Assembly: GCA_022414725.1 (NCBI GenBank)
Contig: CM039466.1
Span: forward strand, 17,880,817-17,944,816
DNA from: Microglena sp. YARC
Lineage: Eukaryota; Chlorophyta; Chlorophyceae; Chlamydomonadales; Chlamydomonadaceae
DNA: 64,000 nt
Direction: 5' to 3'
The translations under genes and the position numbers were made by a program. The notes under the pieces are model-generated. The model was not told the DNA's origin. It saw only the letters and a program-made list of their open reading frames with translations, and searched no databases. Positions 40,801-51,609 of the stretch are shown here, piece after piece. The first letter of the stretch is position 1, and the number at the start of each line of letters is the position of its first letter.

Positions 40801-42760
40801 GCATACACACATACACACCCATACACAATCGAACACACACATACACATACACACACACAATTGAGCATACACACATACACACCCATACACAATCGAACAC
40901 ACACACACACATACACACACACAATTGAGCATACACACATACACACCCATACACAATCGAACACACATACACATACACACACACAATTGAGCATACACAC
41001 ATACACACCCATACACAATCGAACACACACACACATACACACACACAATTGAGCATACACACATACACACCCATACACAATCGAACACACATACACATAC
41101 ACACACACAATTGAGCATACACACATACACACCCATACACAATCGAACACACATACACATACACACACACAATTGAGCATACACACATACACACCCATAC
41201 ACAATCGAACACACACATACACATACACACACACAATTGAGCATACACACATACACACCCATACACAATCAACACACACAATTGAACACACATACACATA
41301 CCAACACCACAATAGCACACACACACACACACACAATACACAATGAGCATACACACATACACACCCATACACAATCGAACACACATACACATACACACAC
41401 ACACAACATACACACCCATGAGCATACACACATACACACCCATACACAATCGAACACACACCCCATACACATCGACACACACACAACACACACACACAAT
41501 TGAGCATACACACATACACACCCATACACAATCGAACACACATACACACACACACACACACATTGAGCACACATACACACATACACACCCACACACACAA
41601 TACACAATCACCAATCGAACACACATACACATACACACACACACAATACACAATGAGCATACACACATACACACCCCATACACAATCGAACACACATACA
41701 CATACACACACACAATTGAGCATACACACATACACACCCATACACAATCGAACACACATACACATACACACACACAATTGAGCATACACACATACACACC
41801 CATACACAATCGAACACACATACACATACACACACACAATTGAGCATACACACATACACACCCATACACAATCGAACACACATACACATACACACACACA
41901 ATTGAGCATACACACATACACACCCATACACAATCGAACACACACACATACACACACACACACAATGAGCATACACACATACACACCCATACACAATCGA
42001 ACACACATACACACACACACACAATGAGCATACACACATACACACCCACACAATCGAACACACATACACATACACACACACAATTGAGCATACACACATA
42101 CAACACCACATACACAATCGAACACACATACACATACACACACACACAAATTGAGCATACACACATACACACCCATACACAATCGAACACACATACACAC
42201 ACACAATACACACACACAATTGAGCATACACACACATACACACCACATACACACACATCGAACACACATACACAATACACACACACAATATTGAGCATAC
42301 ACACATACACACCCATACACAATCGAACACACACATACACACACACACACACACATACGACACCCATACACCAATCGAGCAACACATACACACACCACAC
42401 ATACACACATCACAATCGAACACACATACACACAATACACACACACACACCCATACACAATGAGCAGCACATACACACACAGAATAGCACACCCATACAC
42501 AACGAACACACACATACACATACACACACACAACATTGAAGCATACACACATACACACCCATACACAATCGAACACACACACACATACACACACACACCA
42601 CACACAATTGAGCATACACACATACACACCACATACACACGACACACATACACACACACACAACACATTGAGCATACACACATACACACCCATACACGAA
42701 CACACACGCAAACACACCAAACACAATCGAACCACACACAATCGAACATACACACAAACA
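31001..42760. repeat. Homogeneous 62-bp satellite array
   Basis: The unit is 62 bp; for example ATTGAG starts at 36,553 and 36,615. It is a dimer: half A begins CAATTGAGCATACACACAT (about 32 bp) and half B begins CAATCGAACACACATACAC (about 30 bp). From about 36,500 to 42,000 many units are identical, and variants mainly change the number of CA or ACAT steps. The plus strand is almost free of G. Very long minus-strand open frames here exist because the composition lacks stop codons, not because they code. Confidence 0.93.
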
Positions 42761-42889
42761 CAATAACACACACACACACACAACATATAATCACACACAC
42801 ACACAAACAACACACACACACACACCATACACATTGAACACACAAACACGCACAATTGAACACACACGTACATACACAAACACAATCGA

Positions 42890-42923
<34 letters not shown>

Positions 42924-43121
42924 CATAACACACACATACACACCATCGAACACGCACACACACAACACACACACACACACACACACATCAAAACACACCA
43001 TACACAATCGAACACACACACGCACACACACACACACACCATCGAACACACACGTATACACACCATCGAACACACACACGCACACACCATCGAACACACA
43101 CGTATACACACCATCGAACGC

Positions 43122-43157
<36 letters not shown>

Positions 43158-43336
43158 AATCAGACACACACAATCAAACATACACACACAGAATCAAACA
43201 CACACGCATACTCACACACATCAAACAATCGAACACACACACACACGCACAATTGAACATACACACACACATACACAAACGAACACACACACAATATAAC
43301 ACACACACGCACAATCAAACACACACATATACGCAC

Positions 43337-43367
<31 letters not shown>

Positions 43368-43641
43368 CACCACACACACAATCGAGCACACACACACAAT
43401 CGAACACACACACACATACATACATACACAGGCTGAGTTTGGCGACATCTGTCATTAGTATTGCATCAACACAACCGAATGCACACACAATAAAACACAC
43501 ACACACACACACACACAATCAAGCACACACACACACACAATCAAACACACACACTGGCTGAGTTTGGCAACATCCAACATGAGTATTGCATCAACACAAT
43601 GGAATACACACACAATCAAACTCACGCAGTCACACAATCAA

Positions 43642-43708
<67 letters not shown>

Positions 43709-43849
43709 TGAACACACACACACACACCATAACGCACACACACACACACGCACACACACACAATCGAGCACACACACACATCGAACACACACACAATCGA
43801 ACACACACACACTGACACACACACACACTCAAACACACACACACAATCG

Positions 43850-43890
<41 letters not shown>

Positions 43891-44132
43891 GAACACACTG
43901 ACACACACACACACACACACACACACAATCGAGCACACACACACAATAGACCACACACACAGGCTGAATTTGGCAACATCCAACATGAGAATTGCATCAA
44001 CACAATGGAAAACACACACTATCAAACTCACACACACACACACACACAATCGAACACACACACACACAAAATCAAACACACACACACACAATCAAACACG
44101 CGCACACACAAATGAACACACACACACAGAAT

Positions 44133-44167
<35 letters not shown>

Positions 44168-44268
44168 AAACACGCACACACACAAATGAACACACACACA
44201 CACAATCAAACACACACACACACACAATCAAACACGCGCACACACAAATGAACACACACACACAGAAT

Positions 44269-44315
<47 letters not shown>

Positions 44316-44442
44316 AAACACGCACACACACAAATGAACACACACACACACACAATCAAACACACACACAATCACACACACACACACAAATGAACGCACA
44401 CACACAGAATCAAACACACACACAATCACACACACACACACG
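42761..44442. repeat. (CA)n microsatellite with AATCGAACACAC or AATCAAACACAC seeds
   Basis: Simple (CA)n runs are interrupted by CAATCGAACACAC, CAATCAAACACAC and, near 43,040-43,130, an alternating CATCGAACACACACGTATAC unit. Half B of the 62-bp satellite looks like an expansion of such seeds. Three copies of the start of the downstream exon lie inside it. Confidence 0.88.
43432..43500 (+). repeat. Copy of the 5' edge of the exon at 44,446, with acceptor
   Basis: Begins ACACAG-GCTGAGTTTGGCGACATC, the same acceptor and first bases as the exon at 44,446, then diverges into ATTGCATCAACACAA and (CA)n. Further copies start near 43,556 (acceptor AG lost) and 43,963 (acceptor kept). The three copies share the ATTGCATCAACACAA continuation, which the real exon lacks, so they derive from one another. 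Confidence 0.75.
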
Positions 44443-44445
44443 CAG

Positions 44446-44658
44446 GCTGAGTTTGGCGACATCTGTCATGAGTACGACATCCAGAGCAAACTGTTGGCCA
44501 TAGATGGCGCTTGTGCCCACCATGGGGAGCTGGGAAGTCAAACCAACAGCATGGAGTGTCAGCCCACATCAGCTCCGGCAGTACTGGCTGCAGAGCAACA
44601 AGCCAAGTACTTGGCGCAGCAGGCAGAGGCAGCATACCTGCAGCGCATGGTTGACCAG
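44446..44658 (+). CDS. Internal exon of an unrecognised coiled-coil-type protein
   Basis: Flanked by CAG at 44,443-44,445 and GTAGGG at 44,659. It is 213 nt (71 codons), open in phase 0 from AEFGDICHEYDIQSKLLAI to AAYLQRMVDQ. The second half is Ala/Gln/Glu rich (LAAEQQAKYLAQQAEAAYL), as expected of a coiled coil. The next exon, 46,223-46,327, joins in the same phase and continues the heptad-like pattern. I recognise no family; a cytoskeletal, flagellar or scaffold protein is possible but unproven. The exon's 5' edge is copied upstream and its 3' part many times downstream. Upstream exons are not seen and would lie across the AC satellite. Confidence 0.6.
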
Positions 44659-44721
44659 GTAGGGGGCGCGGAGGAGGAATGGTGTGTGTGGGGGGGGGGG
44701 GGGGGGGGGGGGGGGGTACAG

Positions 44722-44836
44722 CAATAGCATGGAATGTCGACCCATATCAGCTCCAGCAGTACTGGCTGCAGAGCAACAAGCTACGTACTTGGCCCAACAG
44801 GCAGAGGCAGCATACCTGCAGCGCATGGTTGACCAG
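44722..44836 (+). repeat. Exon copy 2 (3' part of exon 44,446-44,658) with splice sites
   Basis: TACAG precedes it and GTAGGA follows. It encodes NSMECRPISAPAVLAAEQQ and ends AAYLQRMVDQ, a near-copy of the last 38 codons of the upstream exon, starting at a new acceptor behind a poly-G run. Open in frame. It could be an alternative exon or a non-functional duplicate. Confidence 0.65.
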
Positions 44837-44937
44837 GTAGGAGGGATGGGGCGGGGGGGTGGGATGGGGGGCTTCCCTGCAGTGCAACAAGCTGACTACA
44901 AGATTTAGAGGGTATGGGAGTAGGTAGATGAGTCGGT

Positions 44938-44966
44938 AGCATACCTGCAGCGCATGGTTTACCAGG
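44938..44966 (+). repeat. Short exon-edge copy with donor
   Basis: Only the last nine codons (AYLQRMVYQ) plus the GTAGGA donor are repeated here, within G-rich sequence. Confidence 0.6.
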
Positions 44967-45169
44967 TAGGAGGGATGGGGGTGGGGTGGGGGGGAGTGAG
45001 GTGTGTGTGGTGGTGGTGTGTGGTGTTAGTGGGTGGTGGGGGTGGGGGTGGGTGGGTGGGGGTGGGGATGAGGTAGGGTGGGGTGGGGTGTGTGTGTGGG
45101 GGGGGGGGGGGGTGAGGTGGGTGGGGTGGTGGTGTGTGTGTGTGAGGGGGGGGGAGGGGGGGGGGAAGT

Positions 45170-45289
45170 CGAACCAACTGCATGGAGTGTCAGCCCACAT
45201 CAGCTCCGGCAGTATTGGATGCAGAGCAACAAGCTAAGTACTTGGCGCAGCAGGCAGAGGCAGCATACCTGCAGCGCATGGTAGACCAG
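45170..45289 (+). repeat. Exon copy 3 with donor
   Basis: Encodes NCMECQPTSAPAVLDAEQQ to AAYLQRMVDQ and is followed by GTAGGC. It is nearly identical to the exon at 44,446-44,658 over its 3' part and is preceded by a long GT/G-rich tract. Confidence 0.65.
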
Positions 45290-45356
45290 GTAGGCGGGGC
45301 GGAGGGGAAATGAGGTGTTTGTGGGGGTGGGTGGGGGGCAGGGGGTAGGTAGGTAC

Positions 45357-45473
45357 AGCAGCAGCATGGAATGTCAAGCCACATCAGCACCGGCAGCACT
45401 GGCTGCAGAGCAACAAGCTACGTACTTGGCCCAACAGGCAGAGGCAGTATACCTGCAGCGCATGGTAGACCAG
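45357..45473 (+). repeat. Exon copy 4 with acceptor and donor
   Basis: TACAG precedes SSMECQATSAPAALAAEQQ and the copy ends VYLQRMVDQ before GTAGGT. It is the first unit of the 102-bp tandem array that follows. Confidence 0.65.
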
Positions 45474-45990
45474 GTAGGTGGGGAGGAAGGGAGTTGGGTA
45501 AGTAGGGATGTTGGTAGGTCGGTAGGTGTGTGTGAGGGGGCAGAGGCAGCATACCTGCAGCGCATGGTAGACCAGGTAGGTGGGGAGGTAGGGAGTTGGG
45601 TAAGTAGGGATGTTGGTAGGTCGGTAGGTGTGTGTGAGGGGGCAGAGGCAGCATACCTGCAGCGCATGGTAGACCAGGTAGGTGGGGAGGTAGGGAGTTG
45701 GATAAGTAGGGATGTTGGTAGGTCGGTAGGTGTGTGTGAGGGGGCAGAGGCAGCATACCTGCAGCGCATGGTAGACCAGGTAGGTGGGGAGGTAGGGAGT
45801 TGGGTAAGTAGGGATGTTGGTAGGTCGGTAGGTGTGTGTGAGGGGGCAGAGGCAGCATACCTGCAGCGCATGGTAGACCAGGTAGGTGGGGAGGTAGGGA
45901 GTTGGGTAAGTAGGGATGTTGGTAGGTCGGTAGGTGTGAGTGAGGGGGCAGAGGCAGCATACCTGCAGCGCATGGTAGACCAGGTAGGTG
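45441..45990 (+). repeat. 102-bp tandem array of exon edge plus donor plus intron
   Basis: GAGGCAG-C/T-ATACCTGCAG starts at 45,441, 45,543, 45,645, 45,747, 45,849 and 45,951, an exact 102-bp period. Each unit holds the last exon codons (AEAAYLQRMVDQ), the GTAGGT donor and about 65 bp of intron. Since 102 is a multiple of three, one frame (45,315-46,097) reads through all copies. Intron-derived codons (VGGEVGSWVSRDVGRSVGV) make translation of the read-through frame doubtful. Confidence 0.85.
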
Positions 45991-46029
45991 CGATGAGGGG
46001 TGGGGAAGGAGATGGGGGTGGGGGGGAGT

Positions 46030-46105
46030 CTTGGATGCAGAGCAACAAGCTAAATACGTGGCGCAGCAGGCAGGGGCAGCATACCTGCAGCGCATAGTAG
46101 ACCAG
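46030..46105 (+). repeat. Exon copy after the 102-bp array
   Basis: Encodes DAEQQAKYVAQQAGAAYLQ to RIVDQ and is followed by GTAGGT. It diverges slightly more than the other copies and is the last exon-edge copy before the next exon at 46,223. A poly-G run follows it. Confidence 0.6.
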
Positions 46106-46222
46106 GTAGGTGGGATGGAGGGGGGGGGGGGGGGGGGGGGGTCGGAGGGGCAAGGAAATGGAAGGGGGGGGGGGTCTTCGCTGCAAAGAAACAAGCCGAC
46201 ACACATACATTACGGCATACAG

Positions 46223-46327
46223 GTTGCAGAGGAGAAGGAGCGACTGTCAAGACTGTTGAGGGAGAGGCTTGATCAAGTGGCTCATGCGCAGCTGGGCTAC
46301 AAGGAAGTGGCACAGGGCATTGATGAG
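46223..46327 (+). CDS. Next internal exon of the coiled-coil-type gene
   Basis: CAG at 46,220-46,222 and GTGAGG at 46,328 bound 105 nt (35 codons), encoding VAEEKERLSRLLRERLDQ then VAHAQLGYKEVAQGIDE. It is charged and Leu/Glu/Arg rich, as in a coiled coil, and is in phase 0 with the preceding exon. Its 3' edge has been expanded downstream into a 21-bp minisatellite, and longer partial copies occur at about 46,690-46,793 and 47,690-47,750. Protein family not recognised. Confidence 0.6.
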
Positions 46328-46575
46328 GTGAGGGTGTTGATGAGGTGGCACAGGGCATTGATGAGGTGGCACAGGGCATTGATGAGGTGGCACAGGGCAT
46401 TGATGAGGTGGCACAGGGCATTGATGAGGTGGCACAGGGCATTGATGAGGTGGCACAAGGCATTGATGAGGTGGCACAGGGAATTGATGAGGTGGCACAG
46501 GGCATTGATGAGGTGGCACAGGGAATTGATGAGGTGGCACAGGGAATTGATGAGGTGGCACAGGGAATTGATGAG
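46328..46575 (+). repeat. 21-bp minisatellite derived from the 3' edge of the exon 46,223-46,327
   Basis: About 12 units of GAGGTGGCACAGGGCATTGA with 21-bp spacing. The unit equals the exon's last codons (EVAQGID), so the frame stays open as a seven-residue repeat. The first interruption is the donor-like GTGAGGGTGTTGATGAGGTG at the exon end. C-to-A variants (GGCATT to GGAATT) occur in later units. Confidence 0.85.
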
Positions 46576-47650
46576 GTGAGGGTGTTGATGATGGGTTGAG
46601 GTGATTGATGATGAGGTGGGGGTGGGGTGTTGATGATGAGGTGAGGGTGTTGATGATGAGGTGATTGATGAACTGGAACAACCGTGGTGCAGTGTGGATA
46701 AGTGGCTCATGCGCAGCTGGGCTGTTAAAGCTGTTGAGGGAGAGGCGTGAGCAAGTGGGCTACAAGGAGGTGGCACAGAGCATTGATGAGGTGCGGGTGT
46801 TGATGATGAGGTGATTGATGATGGATTGAGGGTGTTGATGATGAGGTGGGGGTGGGGTGTTGATGATGAGGTGATTTATGATGGATTGAGGGTGTTGATG
46901 ATGAGGTGAGGGTGTTGATGATGGATTGAGGGTGTTGATGATGAGGTGAGGGTGTTGATGATGAGGTGATTTATGATGGATTGAGGGTGTTGATGATGAG
47001 GTGAGGGTGTTGATGATGAGGCGGGGTGGGGTGTTGATGATGAGGTGAGGGTGTTGATGATGAGGTGAGGGTGTTGATGATGAGGTGATTTATGATGGAT
47101 TGAGGGTGTTGATGATGAGGTGAGGGTGTTGATGATGAGGTGATTTATGATGGATTGAGGGTGTTGATGATGAGGTGAGGGTGTTGATGATGAGGTGAGG
47201 GTGTTGATGATGAGGTGGGGTGGGGTGTTGATGATGAGGTGAGGGTGTTGATGATGAGGTGAGGGTGTTGATGATGAGGTGATTTATGATGGATTGAGGG
47301 TGTTGATGATGAGGTGAGGGTGTTGATGATGAGGTGATTTATGATGAGGTGAGGGTGTTGATGATGAGGTGAGGGTGTTGATGATGAGGTGAGGGTGTTG
47401 ATGATGAGGTGGGGTTGGGTGTTGATGATGAGTTGAGGGTGTTGATGATGAGGTGAGGGTGTTGATGATGAGGTGAGGGTGTTGATGATGAGGTGAGGGT
47501 GTTGATGATGAGGTGAGGGTGTTGATGATGAGGTGAGGGTGTTGATGATGAGGTGAGGGTGTTGATGATGAGGTGAGGGTGTTGATGATGAGGTGAGGGT
47601 GTTGATGATGAGGTGAGGGTGTTGATGATGAGGTGAGGGTGTTGATGATT
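46576..47650 (+). repeat. 20-bp minisatellite (GAGGGTGTTGATGATGAGGT)
   Basis: About 50 units with 20-bp period, perfect at about 47,440-47,640, where each 60 bases holds three units. A longer pattern with GATTTATGATGGATTGAGGG recurs to the left. It contains the donor-like GTGAGG and GATGAGGTG motif of the exon end and may have grown from it. A partial exon copy (46,690-46,793, CTCATGCGCAGCTGGGCT) interrupts it. Confidence 0.88.
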
Positions 47651-47689
47651 GTATGGTGTATTATGAACTGGAACAACTGTGGTGCAGTG

Positions 47690-47752
47690 TGGATAAGTGG
47701 CTCATGCTCTACTGGGCTACAAGGAGGTGGCACAGGGCACTGATGAGGTACG
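47690..47752 (+). repeat. Partial copy of exon 46,223-46,327 with donor
   Basis: Encodes VAHALLGYKEVAQGTDE followed by GTACGC. It shares AACTGGAACAACTGTGGTGC upstream with the copy near 46,673. Confidence 0.6.
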
Positions 47753-47819
47753 CAGCCCTTTCCCTACCGCCATAAGACAGGGCTCCCTTAATACTACGCC
47801 CCACCAGGCATTATCATTA

Positions 47820-48150
47820 CTTTGGAGGGTCTGTCACGTGATTGACATAGATTTTACAGGGATTGGATTTCACGTCGCAAAGCATATTTTGCAGGGTCTG
47901 TAACGTGATTGGCATAGATTTGACAGGGGTTGGATGTCACGTCGCAAACACATATATTGCAGGGTCTGTAACGTCATTGACATAGATTTGACAGGCATTG
48001 GATTTCACGTTGTAAACACATATATTGCAGGGTCTGTAACGTCATTGACATAGATTTGACAGGGATTGGATTTCACGTCGCAAACACATATATTGCAGGG
48101 TCTGTAACGTCATTCACATAGATTTGACAGGGATTGGATTTCACGTCGTA
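47820..48150 (+). repeat. 68-bp tandem repeat, five units
   Basis: GGGTCTGT-C/A-ACGT starts near 47,826, 47,893, 47,962, 48,030 and 48,098, each followed by CATAGATTTGACAGGGATTG and TTTCACGTCG. No function is evident. Confidence 0.85.
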
Positions 48151-48245
48151 AACGCCCGGGGTTTGCCAGCCCGGGGTTATCCGGTTAACCCCAAAACTCT
48201 AAACCACGGGCTGGCTAACCCCGGGCTAGCTTACCCCTGCCCCGG
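48151..48245. repeat. GC-rich nested inverted repeats
   Basis: AGCCCGGGGTTA near 48,168 pairs with TAACCCCGGGCT near 48,214, and GCCAGCCCG near 48,165 pairs with CGGGCTGGC near 48,206. These give alternative stems around a GTTAACC centre. Confidence 0.65.
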
Positions 48246-49510
48246 GACAACCAGGGGGTACAACTCACCACATAGATTTTTTTTTGAAAGCAAAAAAGGT
48301 TTTGAAAGCAGGGCATATTTTGAATTGCCCTTCACCAGCCCTGGGTGAAATGCAGGAGTATAGAAATATGAATTATATGTGTGGTGGTTGGCCCCAGTGC
48401 ATGTAACCCACCCACCCACCCCTATTGGTGGTTGGCCCCAGTGCATGCAACCCACCCACCCACCCACCCCTATTGGTGGTTGGCCCCAGTGCAAGCAACC
48501 AGGCATCCCCCTCAACCTCACGCCTCGTAAGGCACACTATATTATTATTATCATTATTTATATTATTATTATCATTATTTATATTATTATTATTACTAGT
48601 ACGGTAGCCCGTGTGGCCGGTGGCCACACCTACTCTCACGAAGACCCCCCCCCCCCCCCCAGTTTTCTCCACCCCTACCCCCACCCGACCATGTACCCCC
48701 GCCCACAAACATACTCCCTTACTCTTCCTGACATATTTCCTGACTCCATCCCTTCCCCCACCCCAGCCATCCCACCAGCCCCCACTCTCATCCCTCCCCT
48801 CCCTCCTACAAGCACCCACCAGCACACACATACTCCATATCTGCCTCCCTCCACTTCAGCTGTGCGCTTTGCCATAGCTGAAAGGCAAACGGGACGATGA
48901 GCATCGACAACGTTTGCGCATCATCCGACTCCGCTAAAAGCATCAGACCTGCTTCCCTGCCACCTCAGCTGTGATCGATAGTCGACCCCACTGAAAAAGC
49001 TGAACCTGCGCAATTGCAACTGTATACAACTAAAGCTTCTTCTTAGCGATCATGTATTCAGTTCGGCCGAAGAACAATCCTGTTCACCGCAACTGCTCCC
49101 GAAGTCAAGTCGATCTGAGACTTGGAAATATCGCTAGGTTCATCCATTCAACTTTGCCGCGTGCTCGCTATAGCACAATGCACAGCGACGACATGTTTCT
49201 CGATGCAGTGGGAAGTTGCTGATTTGAGATGTTCGGTCAAGTTAGGGCGAGAATGCTCAGCGAGATTTTTCGTTCCGTCAACTTTGATGCGTACTTGCTA
49301 TGGCACAATGCAGAGCGACATATTTCTCAATGCAGTGGGAAGAATTTGCAGTCAAGTTTGTGGCATGGGATGGATGCGATTCGGACATTTCTGACAGGTC
49401 GGCTGACTCACCACGTGACTTCCCGTTGTGTGCAGCGACAGGTCTCTTGACGCAAGGGAAAGCTCTTGCAGAGATGCAGGGGGAAAAGCTTGTAGGAAGA
49501 CGAACTGTAG
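48246..49510. other. Unassigned sequence with small repeats
   Basis: Three units of GGTGGTTGGCCCCAGTGCA at 48,382, 48,427 and 48,475 are followed by CTCAACCTCACGCCTCGTAA, a piece of the repeat seen at 58,321-59,860, and then by (ATT)n at 48,538-48,598. At 49,140-49,345 a segment containing GCACAATGCA and TGCAGTGGGAAG occurs twice. No gene is recognised. Confidence 0.5.
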
Positions 49511-49575
49511 CGCTACCGAAATCAGGTGGATGAACTCAGGCGGGAAAAGGAGAAATCGGGCTGGATGCGCAACAG
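49511..49575 (+). CDS. Candidate exon of the coiled-coil-type gene
   Basis: Preceded by ACTGTAG and followed by GTATAA. The 65-nt segment reads RYRNQVDELRREKEKSGWM and RN in the open frame, with a charged coiled-coil character similar to the exons at 44,446 and 46,223. A following segment at about 49,620 (TTCGCAG then GAGGCCAATC) could be the next exon. The call rests only on splice-like borders and composition. Confidence 0.3.
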
Positions 49576-49717
49576 GTATAATACGTAGGAGGCGAAGGTT
49601 GCATAAGGCAGAATTCGCAGGAGGCCAATCAGGCAGAAGTTGAAGCAGGAGGGATTAAAAGCGTGAATTGGCTGAGCGGGAATTGGCTGGGCGGGAAGTC
49701 GGTTAAGTCGGTTACAC

Positions 49718-49885
49718 GATGACACCACCACGACCACCACCACCACCACGACCACCACCATGATTTCTTTATATATATAGATTATTATTATTATTATTAA
49801 TGAATTATATATTGTTACTATTATTTATGAATTATACTAGATTATACCCGAATTCTACATTATTATCATTGTTTATGATTTATAT
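49718..49885. repeat. (CCACCA)n and (TTA)n microsatellites
   Basis: ACCACCACG repeats at about 49,722-49,760, then a TA/TTA-rich stretch with repeated TATATTG and ATTTATGA motifs. Confidence 0.75.
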
Positions 49886-50544
49886 ATTGCATGGTTGCGC
49901 AGGTCTACGTTGCAAGCAGGAGCTGGTACGAAGTGAAGTGACGGGGTTTGCATTCCCACCAGGGCTGTTCAGGACGCTGCGTCGCAAGGGTCCGTTGCGT
50001 CGTAGGCGCAGCTTCAGTGGGTTGGTGGCGTCGCAGGGCGCAGGCTATGGGTCGGTTGTGGGCCGGTTACGTCTCAGAACGCAGAGCTCGGGGTCCTCCT
50101 GAACAACCCTGGTTCCCACTGGAATTGTACATTACGTAGTCATAAACATGTCATTGTTGACCCAACACAAGCCTAAATTACGCCCCTCTGTGTTTGGGTG
50201 CATGGGTTGTGTCTGTCTGCATCTTTTGTTTTGTTTTATCTGGTCTGTTTTGATTTGGTTTGGATGACATTTCATTGACATTCACTGTGTACAGCATGGG
50301 TTGGCTGTCTGCATCTTTCGTTTTCATTTGGTTGGGTGAGAGGGATGTCTGACATTCCATGGTGCTACGTAACATTACGGCGTCATCAGCAGGCCATTGT
50401 TGACCCAAGACAAGCCCGCTCCAAAACATCTGGGAGGAGCCTTCCGACTACCCGGATATTCTCAAAGTTAGATATGCAATATTTCAGCAATCGAGCAAAA
50501 TTGCAGCAAGGGATACAAAGTCATAATAACGCCTGGAGAGGGGC
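49886..50544. other. Unassigned sequence with a dispersed GTTGCGTCG segment
   Basis: CAGGGCTGTTCAGGACGCTGC, GTTGCGTCGTAGGCGCAG at about 49,965-50,015 resembles 52,038-52,150. ACGTA, ATTGTTGACCCAA and ACAAGCC occur twice (50,135-50,175 and 50,365-50,420). No gene is recognised. Confidence 0.4.
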
Positions 50545-50760
50545 GGGGGGGGGGGGGGGGGGGGGGGGGCTATTGGGCTACCCCTGGACTGTAACATACA
50601 CACAGCAACAGAAGAGGAGGGATTACTGTAGTCATAATTCCGGCAGTACGCCTGTGGCAACATTTAATTTACTATTTCCACCGTGCAACTTGAACTTGAG
50701 CTTGGTTGTATAGCTCCAGCCAGCAAATTAGCTGCTCGCCGTCTTCGGCAGTATCTTTTA
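50545..50760. repeat. Poly-G-headed dispersed repeat, copy 1
   Basis: A run of about 35 G is followed by CTACCCCTGGACTGTAAC and, further on, CTTGAGCTTGGTTGTATAGC, TCCAGCCAGCAAATTAGCTG and CGTCTTCGGCA. The same order follows the G-run at 51,570. Confidence 0.65.
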
Positions 50761-51569
50761 CCATGAAATCAAATCCCAAATCCCTTAGAAATCCCTGGTC
50801 GGGTCCACGTATAGGATATGTGAAGTGGCTGATGAAGAGACTTGCCCAAGCGCTTCACGTCCCTCGTGGTGTCAAGTAGACTTTTACATGTAATGTAATG
50901 TAATATGAAGACTGGCAAGTGGCAGTGATTTGATTGACTTTATTTTGATACGTAACGTAAATTTAATGAATGGAAAATAAACCTGTAACGATTTGTATAA
51001 GGCTGGAAGCTGTAGACTTGATCGTCATCATCACCATGACACCATCATCATCATCATGCCTGGTCATACAACAGCGCTAGACAGCTTGGGTAGGTTCCAT
51101 ACGACACTTCACTCCGGCTGAGAAAAGAGAAGAAATCTGCTTGTGTCAACTAGGTTTGGCCGGTAGAAAATATCGAAGTACAAAATGTTTACGGCTGAAG
51201 GCTGGAACTCTGGAAGCGACCAACTTCCCATACGCGTCTGAAATGTTTGGCAGTAAATAGGTTTGGCTGGGGAAAAAACAAGCCTGAAATCATTTGCGCC
51301 ACTTAAGTTGACATGGGGCGCTCCATAATTTTGCTTAAGTTACATATTAGGCGGAATCCTTAAAACAAAATCCATTAAAAACAGATTTCTCAAAAGGAGA
51401 CGCTGAGGAGCCCAGAGTTGGCTGCGAAACTTGATACAATCCAATGCAGAGTGTGGTGTGGCGTGGTAGCGTTTATAGCACCCAGGTTTATTCTGCCCGC
51501 CGACACAGAGCCTGAAGGATAAGGAGAGGAACCATGAGGCGGCGAAGAATGGAGGGGTTGGGCGCCCTA
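50761..51569. other. Unassigned sequence
   Basis: A/T-richer sequence with a short TGTAATGTAATG repeat near 50,890 and ATCATCATC near 51,040. I see no supported gene. Confidence 0.4.

Positions 51570-51609
<40 letters not shown>

Noticed and set aside
35700..43187. Very long minus-strand open frames (up to 1,218 codons) rich in Cys and Val
   Set aside because: The 62-bp AC-rich satellite contains almost no stop triplets in any frame on this strand. All frames are open for the same reason, the proteins are pure repeat translations and the unit length is not a multiple of three.
19531..44442. CRISPR array
   Set aside because: The repeats are contiguous 62-bp units without unique spacers, the context is eukaryotic and no cas-like gene is present.
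45374..46210. Minus-strand frame of 278 codons opposite the 102-bp repeat
   Set aside because: It is a shadow of the tandem repeat on the other strand, where exon codons and donors make sense.
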